Below, in pieces: positions 1 to 12,000 of a DNA stretch of 64,000 nucleotides (position 1 is the stretch's first letter; each line of letters begins with the position of its first letter). The DNA is from Dendrolimus kikuchii. Taxonomy: Eukaryota > Arthropoda > Insecta > Lepidoptera > Lasiocampidae. The position numbers and the translations under genes were made by a program. Below the pieces are notes generated by a model. It was not told where the DNA came from. It searched no databases and saw only the letters and a list, made by a program, of their open reading frames with translations. The DNA is taken from NCBI GenBank assembly GCA_019925095.2, contig CM034401.1, positions 15,970,338-16,034,337 on the forward strand, read 5' to 3'.

Positions 1-3000
1 GGAGGCGGTGGCGTTTCTGCGAGCATGCGGCTCCGAGGTTCGGCTGCGGCTCTACCGCGACCACGCAGCGACACCGCTCTCGCCTATATCGCCTAAGGAA
101 GAAGGACCAATGGATTCGGACGCACCTTTGAATAGGCCTAAACCCCATTTAAGGTAACATAGCTTAAATAATTTTATACCATACTGCTTAAGCGTTGCTA
201 CACTAACTAGCTACTATCTGCTACGGCTCAACGACCCAAAAGTCCTGGCCTCGAAATGAAATTAGTCGACTCTTTTCTGTTCAGTGCTGTCTCCTGCCTG
301 TCATATGCTTGAGATTCGCGCAGATCAGCCTCCCCTGCATCACTTCCGATATATTTGGGGCGACCAGCAACGTTGGTCACTGTAATTAATTTCCCCACAG
401 ATAATGGTCTTCTTCTCTTCTCTCACATTGGGAGATTATGCCAATGTGGGGCCTTCGAGCGAAGGCTCTAAATCGATGTAATTAGTCAGATTACGAATCG
501 ACGGTAATGAGGTATGAGGCCGCTGGATCCTTATCCATGACTATGTCACACACCGATGACAGAGTAGCGTTCTTTAGCCTATGTGCGGTGTTCAATAAAC
601 TTTACAAGCTTCGCATTGGCACCTTCAGCGGCTTTGTCGGTCATGAAATGTATCTGGCGGCCATTGTGGATTTTAGTGGCTTTTGCGTATTATGTTATGG
701 TCTTTTTGTGGCTTTAACTCTTCGTAACTTGTTAGTGTCATCTTAATGTGGAAGTACGAGATTGTGGTGTCTCGGTCGCCAGATGTCTTCGTAATCTAGA
801 AGAAGGCACGGAGGAGAGCTATCCTTTGAGCGGAGCGATCCCATGGTAGTTATCATCAGTGCGATCAAACATTCTAATCGATATTCCTACAAGTTCCTCT
901 ATATGAAGTACACTCAGATAGTGGCCGATAACGTCATTTCTAACGTACCCGTACCCATTCATATTCATAGGACGATACTCTGTTGGAATTCGTTATTCTT
1001 CTTTCTTTTTGGTGGCCGAACACATATTACGCCGAAATTTCTCCAAATTAATTCTCACAGCCGGCTCCCACTATAGCTTCATTGTTTTAATTTAAGGGAA
1101 TCTGACCTACATCTACTTAATTTAGATGTACTTATAATACAGAAAATGTTATAAAAAAGAATTCTGAAGGCCGTAAAAGTTTGAGAAGAAAAAGTAGGAA
1201 AGCTGTTCTTGGATTGCGAAGTAGGCACTGATTGCAGTTGAAATTCCACTAAAATTAATGATGGGACTGAAATTGTCTTAAACTCATGTCATCATATACT
1301 AAGTTATGAATAAAAAATAAGGAGAAGAACGTAAGCAGAGAGTAAATAAGTAAGACAAGGAAATACGAATAAACAACGGCAATGAAACATGATAAATAAT
1401 AACCAGAAGTAGGATGTTTTATGCTTACACAAATTATAAGTCCCGCACTCGTAAAAGTTCCGGTGAAGCATATCTTCATAACTTTTTCCATTAGCGAAAT
1501 TTCACTTTATAAGCTGGTATAAACTTCGTTTAGTCTTACCTGTTATACTGGAACATGTTTTATGTACTCATTTCATTTACTTTGTGTTCTTTTGAGTTGT
1601 TTTGAGTCGTTAATCCGGTATAGCAATATTTCAAATAGGTATTTCAATACTACTATATCTTACGCGTCGTTTTTAAGTTAAGGATCAAATGATATTTGAA
1701 CCCGATTAGAAGCATCTAGATTAATGCATCATCTGCATGGCCGGATTAGAAATAAGAACGCCTGCTGCTTTTTCTGAAATATTGTTACTGTATACATTTT
1801 TGTGCTTGTTTATTTTGACGATCAAGAAATTGTTATGTATTTCTTATATATGAAAAATAAATATATATATAAATAATATTATCATTATATACCAAATAAT
1901 CTTTCAAACTACATGTATATCTACATATATAATTATGCCCAGAGGGTATGCTATCTACAGTGATCTAAATCTAGCTAATGAATTTAGGTCCAAGATCCGA
2001 ATTAGTCAACAATACTAAAAATTGTGTATAAAACCCACACCTGAAATCAGTTTATTATTATTAAATAATTGAGATATAAGCAAGTCCTGAAATATTCACT
2101 CCCATTTCCTCGTTTCTTAAGCTCAACTACGCAGAGGTTCTTGAGAACGCCTATTCCGCGTACAATAACATCTGGAGAAAACATCCTGCCAAGATTTTCC
2201 TTCTGCTCTACATGTGGTTTTTAAGAGGGGCGCCATAAAATATCTTTGAGACCGGCAATGCGTTAGTAACGGCCTTGGCGTTCGAGACGTCCATAGGCGA
2301 CGATAGATTACCTAGACGTTGTATTGGGGAATTTTTCGACGCTTCTTCTCCTTAAACAGCAGTAACATGTTGCGAAGCGGTGTACATAGAATAAAAAGAA
2401 GACTTAATTTTTAACTTACTTATATGACCTTCAAATAATATTATCTAGTGCAATTTAAAAAAAAACTGAATTTGAATATGGCCATTTTTCATTAGCTGGG
2501 CCGTCTGCCTGTTTGCCTAATTCAGGCAATGACAAAAGCAAGGCAAGGCAAAAGACAAGTCAAAGTATAAAAGTAATGCTTGAGAATTCAGACAGTCCTA
2601 AAACCTAAGACCTATATAATCCTGAATTCTATTAAGGCATTTCTTTTTTGAAGTCCAATACCCACGTGATCGAGTTACTCATTTGCATCAGCACCGTCTG
2701 ACGTTAACTTTAATAGCACAGTTCCTCACGGTATAAGCAAATTTTGTTGACTATATAAGTTATATCCTAATTAGCAGGGAAAATATCAAAGTTCACTGAC
2801 ACTGTATGACCTTGTATATTGTACTAGTGAAACAAACAAGGATTTGAGTTAAACTTAAATCGAAGTGTAGGAGAGTAATACGATGTAGAGTTAACTAATG
2901 CAAGAAAGATGCAGAGTGGAGATATAGTCTAAAATGGAGCACGGTTATCTAGAAGGTACCGATTTACACGGGATTTGAAGACATCGACAGGTTGTAAATA

Positions 3001-6000
3001 TCGGGAAAGACTTACTCCGGCAATAAGGATGTTATGGAAGAATATCGTAAGCGACATATCGTCAGCGTCAGTGCAGGACCTTGTAACTCATTGCTTAGTA
3101 ATAATTTTTTTCGTCAAAATTGTTACATTTAGAGTAAGTAATACTTGAAAATAATTTGATGAAAAAATAATATCACCAAAATAAATGATAGTTACATACC
3201 CTATTCAAAATTTCACACGAGAGCTTGTTTACAAATATTTTTTTAATAAGAGTACATTACTCATAGTACATTACCCCGCAAGGGAACTGGCGTGAAGTTA
3301 TGTATGTATGTATGTATGAACTCATAGTTCTCGGATTTTTGTATATTCATAGTTTTGCCATTATCGCAGACAAATATCGCATAAGGATATTTGTATTCGG
3401 ATTTAAATTATTTGTCTGTATTTTACGCACAATTAAAAGATGATGTACCTAATTTCTCTCGTTTATGATGTTTTCATAACAGACTCGATATTGGAAAAAC
3501 GAAGTAAAGAGGTCTCTGTACAATCTATTGTTTTATTAAACATTACATACATACATAACTTCACGCCAGTTCCCTTGCGGGGTAGGCACGAACAACAGAC
3601 CGCCATTCAGGCTTATTCTTACACACCTCACTTGCTTCTTTGACATTCATAACTCTTGTCATGCACGCTCGTCTGTTCTTGAGGCTCCTGACATTATTAA
3701 ACATTGACGAATAGTAAATGTTTGTAACAATTTTAGACTCGCACGTTCATCATGATGCGATTATAGAAATGGAATGTGTATTATACCGCCACTGTCTATA
3801 TACATACATACATAACTTCACGCCAGTTCCCTTCCGGAGTAGGCACGAACAACAGAGCGCCATTTACGCTTATTCTTACACACCTCACTTGTCTAGCCAG
3901 AGATAAATCTATAATATTAGAAAATTGTAAAAGTGTCTTTTGTTTTTTAGATGGTTTGTGTTTTCTGTTTGTTCGGGATTCACGTAAAAACTACTGGGCC
4001 GATTTCGATACGGTTTTCGTTGATCGACAGCAAATTCCCGGACTTAAGCTATGCGGTACTTTATATCCCGGGAATCCCGCGGAATTTTTCCCGGGAGTAC
4101 TTTCATGTTGTTAAGACACGTATAAATTAGATTACCGTCTAACGCGGACAAAGTGTTGGGCTAATCCTAGTATAATATATTATGCTCTGATTCGTAAAAT
4201 CAAAATTATAAATATTTGAAATCCATACTAATCTTTTGGAGTAGGATGGTATACATATAACTAACTAACTAACACCGTTGGCTCAGCGACCCAAAGTGAG
4301 TCTTGGCCTCCGAAACGAGAGCACGCCACTTTCCTCTGTCCTGCGCAGTGTCTTGCCAGTTGTAGGCTTGGAGTGCGGTCAGGTCAGCTTCCACTCCATC
4401 CTTCCATCGATACTTGGGACGACCAACCGGTATTGGTATACATATTTAAATTATTTATTGTAACAACCAAAATTATTTTAAAAATTAAACTAAACTATAA
4501 AATAGAAACCTAAAATTAAATACTAAAACTAAAAAAAAAAAAGGAGAGCAAAATTATAGATAAAATATTGGTCCCAAACCACTGTCATTTACCGGGAACG
4601 GTATACATATATTTGCCTGACATTAAATGAGAATATAGTTATTATAAAATTCTATTAATTTACAAATCAAAAAAATATTGTACCGGTAATCCAATATTTT
4701 TACAATATCAAAAAAAAAATATTGTAATAATATTGGATTACCGGAAACATATAATCGAACAAATGATAGAACCGCCCTTTGTGCACAAATAGAATAAATA
4801 GTAATACCTTGTAAACGGTCCTCGAAAAGTTCTTTAAGAAATCGGCTTCTCGGGTTCGTTTCTAGCGTTCTCGCGAGAATGAGGAGCATACATAACTTTT
4901 TATATAATGACGTAAAACAAAGAATTAAGACACCAAGGTACTAATTGACAGAAAATGGATACCTACAAGCTCGCACGTTTATCGATTGTAGTTTTTCTAG
5001 ACATCATACTCCTACTTTAATTTCTAACTACAATTTAAATACTTAAAATATTTTACATAAAATATTCACGACGCTAAATATATAACCGTAAACGCTTTCA
5101 TGTTCTCGCGATATGTCTATCTCTGCAATATCGACTTTTGAAGTAATAAAACTGCATTTTATTTCATCGGAAATTGCAGGGGAAACAAAGTTGGCTCCGA
5201 GATTGCACCAAGTTATACAATCGCCTTCTGTGTTACAAAGAGTTTTCTTGGAACAAACAACATTCAAAATATCATAGTTTTATATTGAAACGTTTCTTCC
5301 GCAAAATTCACTTTTATATCAATAATTTAATTCAGAAATACATATATTTTAATTTTATTTACATTGTTCAAGTTTATAAATAAAAAATCTAAAATATCCT
5401 ATATATAAGTCTATATATATACACAATAGTAAAAAACTAAAATTAAAATAAAAACATATTAAAACCCATCCAGCCCCACCAGACTACTGTCGCTGGGCAT
5501 TGTACCTAGAAGGCTGGCACCATTACCTCGCTGGATACAGAGGCTAATCCTTTGAGTAAAGTAAGCTCCAGCCTTCCGGTCTCCTGTTGTATCGACCAGG
5601 CGTTTATTCATTTTTTGAAATAATTTGTGGGCACTTGGCCCCCATGGGCCCAAATTCTCTACCCCGAAAATCAACAATACATATGTAAATGTGAGATCAT
5701 TCATTATAATACTAACATATCCCTTAATAACATAGATAGTACTTTATAACTCCCCAAAATAAACAATTACAACAAAATACATGTTTACAATAGTTCTTGG
5801 CAAAACAGTAAGCAGTTTTATCGGTAAAAGCGATCTCTTCCAGGCAAACTAACTTAAGGGAAATTCTCAACTAATTTGGCGATGTGATAAGGCTGAGGTT
5901 ATAAGATCGTATGCGAGTACTAGATCGCTTGCTAAGGGAAGCGTTTCTTAATAGGCTGGCTATAGTGCCTCTCTAGATCGCTATACTGCTCCGTTTTTCA

Positions 6001-9000
6001 GAATATACACATTTTAATAATAATTTGATAGGTAAATAGGTATTTTTATAGATGTACAAAAATGTGTTTGTATTTTTCAGGCCTGAAGCGGTATCTATGC
6101 TTTGCGATCTGGCTGCTAGGCGACTCACTCCTGACACGATAGATGGCTCCAGATCCCCATGTCTATCACCACGCAAGTTCAGAAAACTTACGAAGGAAGC
6201 CAACCACTACGAGCAGCCAAATGGTAGGTCGCACCTTATAATTACTTTTGTATATTTAGCTAGACGAGTTCCTGGGGAGTTTATTGCCGCTTCATCTCCT
6301 TAAACAGCGACAACACGTTTCGAAGCGGTATACATAGAATGGGAAGTAAATTTGAATTTTAACATAAACGTTATGACCTCCAAAAAATGTTCTCCAGTGG
6401 AACTTATATTGACCAAAAAATTTGAATTTGAATATACAATTTTCGAGAATGGATAAAATCTTGAAATGACTAGTGTATTTTTAATTGACAGCCCCATTAA
6501 AGTCCTTAATAAATAAGTTGAAAAGAAATTGTTAAAATTTTTTGCTGTATTATTAAACATACAGACAAACACAGTGCGGACAGGTGTTATAATAAATTCT
6601 TACATTATTTACATATAAAAAAACCTGCGTTAAAGTAATGTCTGTTTTTTACTTTTATAATATCACCTTAAAAATTTCTATTACTTTTTAAACAATATTA
6701 ATGTAATATTTAGTTCCTTTTACTTGTATGTACTAATTTAACTTCAAATTAACAACAAGTTGACGTTCACTTATGACTAATCTACAAAATCAATTAAGCT
6801 GCGACATTTTGTAAGGTAATAAAAAGTAGAGATGCCACGAATATTCGGCTGCTATTCCGTCACTTTTTTAACTATTCTGCCGAAAACCGAATACCAAATC
6901 TTGAAAAAAAAAATCGCACATGTTGCTCAAAATTGTACATATTTCCATTAAAAATGGATAGTTAAATTAAGTTTTAACAGTGTTAAATGGGATTTTGATT
7001 ATTTTTTTACTTTAATATTATGTTTGGGCCAGTTTTTACAATGTCAGAATCAAATAAAAAAATCATTTAAAATCGCACTTAAAATCGTTAAAACATAATT
7101 GTAATCGTGTTTACCTTTAATTCGCGAGAACGTAAGAAAATACTTCACAAATTATTGCTTCAATACTAACCACCTTGTGAGTTGCACATATCCTACACCG
7201 AACATTCGGTTGCCGCATATTCAGCACTTCGGTTGAGAGCGTGGCCGAATATTCGGTATTCGGCCAAACCACTATTTGCGGCATCTCTGATAAAAAGTAC
7301 TTCAGTTAATGTAACTGCTAACTGCCCGCTCCCTTATTAAAATTTTCCTTACTTTTAGTATTGCAATAGGTACATATAGATAAACAATTCGGCTAAGTGC
7401 GTGTCACGCACGGTAATAACATAACTATAAAAATAATAACGTAACAAACATCCACATGTTTAGTCATTTAACTATAGACCCTAAAACACAACAATAAGTA
7501 AATTATTCTGACTAAAATGGCTTTGATGTACAATAGATAAACGAGCAGATGGACTCATGGATGAACGAATAATTGTACAAAAAAATCTATAGTATTGAAA
7601 ATGGCTACAGAACCCTGAGAAGTAAAGTTGATCTCATTAATAACGAAATATAGATCAACATAAAATTAAATCTATATCACTTTAAACACATGCTCAGTAA
7701 GTTTAAGTAACTATTAAAGATACAACATCTCCCAGTATAATAATATACCTAACCTGTATCGTAACAGAATCCTCATTTTGTATTCAAACTATCAGAACGT
7801 AATTATCCGATATAGTCTACATTCATTAGCTAATCCGTATTAACATTGCAAACACAAGGAGCCTTGCGGGCTTGCTTCACGTGGAGCTTAATTTAATTAA
7901 ACCTATATCCATTATATGGTCCAGCTATGTTCAATCAGAGCACCTCAACGGGCGTTAGTAATGGGGAGTTCTAATTACTACTAATACTGTAGTAAGAACT
8001 TCTACGGCTTGTATTTCAGGTGATGGCGTATGTACTGTAGGTATTGACTTTATAGACTTCTTTTCTATCTGTAACATTTCTGATTTAGGTACAAATCAAT
8101 ACAATCTTCGCACATTAAACAGCTTACAAACAATAAAATTGAAGACAATGTGCTATCACTAAGGAAATAAAGGACTTTCTCATTGTTTTATACAAATTAA
8201 ATGTTTATGAGAGTCGTGGACAGTTCAATACACGTCTCAGAGGGCTTACTCTCTAACGCTTTTCTTCGTTCATTTTTGATGAACCTACTTCAATTGATTT
8301 CGACGAAAACAATCGAGGTAATACATTTGAGGGCAAGCCCTGAGGCTTCGATTTATATAGCGTTATGGTTCACACAAAGTTCGCTGTTTATATTCTCCTT
8401 GAACTTATATCGACTTTTCGAGTGGTCTAAACTATCGCCGCTGGATACTACTACACTCTCATATTCTCGCTAATTATAAACATCTTAATCACAATTGCAT
8501 AAAATATGATTAAAAGAGATATAGAAACATAAAATACTGTTGTTGTCTGAAACAATATTAATCACGCCTATCACTTACACAAGCAAAAACAATAGCACAC
8601 TAAGCAATATAGATTTTCCACGCAGATGCAAGCGCCAACGTTAAGCTAGAGACACAAAATACGGAATGTACAGAAAGCATTCAGGATACCAAGAAGGCAC
8701 GAACGCACACAGTGCCTCTAGCGAGCCCAACAGCTCCACCTACTTGTAGAAAACAAAAACTGAGCCTGACAGGTGAGACGCTGTCGGCCTGCACGCTCTG
8801 AATCTCATTGTAATGTCACCGCTTGTACACAAACCAAGGCAGCTATTAAACAGACTGTCGAATTGAATATTGTGAACTCACAAAATATTTGCCGAAATGT
8901 TGTGGTTTCAGATATTGACATAGGTCTCGCTAAATCTAATGTTAGCTCTTATTTATCAACAGGTATCTTAAATAGATTCGACTAGAAAAAGGTTATTCTT

Positions 9001-12000
9001 GGAATTCGGTTCTTATGCAGACTTCTCATGTTGATTAACTAATATGTGGGAAGGTTTAAATTATGCAGGTGATAGACGTGCGGGCTAATACGCGTACTTA
9101 TAATTTGACGACTCAGCTTCTGTTCGCGAACTTACGATGACAGACAGGTGAAAAAGGACACGTAGCCTTTAATACGCGTACTTGCACGTCTATCTACCCT
9201 ATAATAGTATTGAAAACAAAAGGTTTTGGCAACATTTTACTTCTCACAGATTATGAATATTTATTCAAATTGAAAGTATTCTAAGCTGAAAGTTAAGAGG
9301 GTGTAATTTCATTGATAACATCTATGCTGTACCATAATATAATTTTAGCTATCAAATGTGTCTAGGAAGTAGGCATACATTTTTAACGACTTATATGATA
9401 ATGAAACCACGGCGTTTTGGGAGCACCTTAATTTATGATATTACCACATTTAGGTTTCTGCGATTACGCACCATTGTAGTATTTTAGTATCTTATTGTTA
9501 TACGGCTATACTTCTTAGACTTTGGAGATCGCCTGCTGAACTACCGTTTATTAAACCTTTTGTACTTACTTCCATTTGCATCCAACAACTTGCAATTGTT
9601 AGCCCTAAATGTTCACACTATAGTATTCATTGGTGCAAATCAAACACACAGGCCCTTACACACTCATTCGAATTTGCTATTGCTTTAAACACACAAATGC
9701 CTGAATATCATGTTGTAGGTTTTTATAATATTTGTCACTTTGTTACAAGTATCTCTTCACATGACTACAGAATCTCAATAGGTTTACTTAGAACATAGTA
9801 TTGAAACAGCAGGTACACTTAGGAATATGTACGTTGACTTCATCGGACCCGACGAGATAGATCCTGCGTATCTGTTTTAGTATTTTGCTCTAAGAAAATC
9901 TTCTGAGTTATTTTGTGATTGGAATTTTTCTTGAATTACAAATATTGCTCGTCCTTTTTCATTTTATATTATATTACCATGCACACTAAACTTAAAATGG
10001 TTTAGTGCAAAATTTGTATTCAATAGTTTTCATTTCATTATTAAGGCAAAAATCTCCAAAAATGTTAATTATGTATGTCAACATTTTTTGCTATTTAATA
10101 TATTAATTTCAGTTCCTCCACATGGATATGAATTGAACAACTTAGACAATGATGCCTTAGATGCACCTAATATGTACCAGGAAGATAAAATAAATCGCCA
10201 GCGATATGGCGAACCAGCATTTCCCATAGATTCAGATGAACCAGTGTCAATGCCTGTAGATTTGTCCAGTGATGAAGCACGCTTCAAGCATGCCAATCCA
10301 ACCTATCAGAGTGCAATGCTACACACGACTAGCAGCGATGGAACTAGCGATACACACGTCAAAGATGAAGGTATGATCTATGATACAGAGGAACCTGTTG
10401 AACAACATTGCCAGTTTTGTCAAAATTATATAGTTTAATGTATCATTGGTTATTTTAATGTATCATGAATTAATAGAAATTATAGCCACATGTGCGATAA
10501 ATGAGGAGGATCGTATCAGTGTGATCTAAACATTGCTTAAGCTAAATAGTTTAGACAATGGTACACAGAAGACTCGGGTCCAATTCTCAGCAGAGTTAAT
10601 ATCGTAAACAAAATGTTTCTTGTTTATCCTGGGATCAGCCCCAAAGTCGTCCATTGTACCATTAGCTAAGACTCTTATACTATGTGTGTTTGTATACCGA
10701 TTTAAAAGATGTAATATTTCACCCCAAATCCCATTGGTAAATGAAATGTAGATTTGCTTATCGCAAAGCCATCTAGTTCGTTGAAGAAGATTTAAATATG
10801 TTAACGAAGTTGAGTCCTATATGTATTTGAGAATTCTTATTTAATAAATTGCAATGTGCACCATATTGTGTAATAAGTCTTACACGTATATAGTTTCTTT
10901 AGGGTGCATCTATTTAAATATTTCATTTACAGATAAAGGATTGAAGAAATGGAAAGGCCTAGCATTATCTCCAGAGAATGAAAGAAAGCTTAAAATGGAA
11001 CCGCCTGCACCACCCAAATTAAAGGAAATTGACACAGTTCAAAAGGAAAACGTTAAACCTGAACCAATAACAGACGACGCGTGCACCGAACCTACGGTTT
11101 GTGTGAGAATTAATTCTTCTATTAAGATTTAGCAGCTGAATAATTTCTTGGAGGCACCTCATTGTTACAAAGTAGAATTTGCAGGACTTCCTTTTAGAAA
11201 CCTGTACAATAAAGTTACTGACGTTTGTAACAACACATGCTTTAAACATTGTTCTCTTGCTGTAAAATGGGAAGACTCGACTTTAGCAGGAAATCGTTAA
11301 TGATCATAAATTTGTTACTCACTGTACCTATAACATCGTAATCCAAGAATTACAAGTATTTATATGTTCTGAACCTTGTAAGAAATCGAAATGAAATACA
11401 CGAAAATTAAAGATAAAATTCTTGTTTTCTAATCCCTTAAACTTTCCATGGAAGCTGTTGGCTGTTTCGGAGCCTATCCAAGACAAACTTTTAAACCGAC
11501 TAACAAACGTGTATTCTAAAAACAATATATGGCTAAGAATTATTTTGTATAAATAGTAATTTTCTCTTTAAATATTCTTTAGGTAGTTTGACGAACTTAT
11601 TAAACAAATTCAATCCAAACTGTTCCTTAACGTTTCAGATAGTAACAGTTGAATTGAATCGCGGCTGGAACAGTCGATTAGGATTCAGCGTGCAAAGTCA
11701 TCCTGAATCCGGTCAAAGCTACATCTCAGCGGTGTACAACGACAGCGTTGCTGCTCGCGATGGCCGCTTGAGACGCGGAGATGTCATCTTGCAGGTACAA
11801 TAATACAATTTTTAGGATCGATAGTCTTTTTTTGGCAAAAACAAAACCATTATACTATCATCTTGTCTATTCGTCAAGTATGTCATGATCATTTCCCTCT
11901 AAAACTACTGCGTCTATATTGATAAAGTTTGATATAAAAGTTGTGACGGCTTTATTGTCACATCACTAGTTACACATCTCTTCTCTAACAACGGAAAAAA

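Larger units (their letters stand above)
154..6080 (+). other. Intron a-b of PDZ gene, repeat-filled
   Basis: A 5.9 kb intron with a TTTTTCAG acceptor at its end. It holds a LINE tail (205-412), a nested LINE/repeat pair (2220-2530), several copies of the (ATGT)n-tailed LINE end (3.2-3.9 kb), a second LINE tail (4272-4435), a near-perfect hairpin (4683-4744) and a LINE C-terminal fragment (5450-5720). The stretch 420-2215 gives no recognisable gene; its short frames look accidental or like degraded transposon sequence. Confidence 0.7.

Noticed and set aside
507..746. 79-codon frame near the left edge
   Set aside because: It lies in a PDZ gene intron, has no splice context in phase 2, and no recognisable domain; probably old transposon sequence.
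3262..3900. CRISPR-like or tandem repeat array
   Set aside because: Three similar blocks are close together but differ in orientation and length and end in microsatellite tails: LINE tails, not an array.
8201..8473. 90-codon frame on + as a PDZ gene exon
   Set aside because: No acceptor/donor pair gives the phase-1 in and out required between exons b and c; sequence looks like chance hydrophobic translation.
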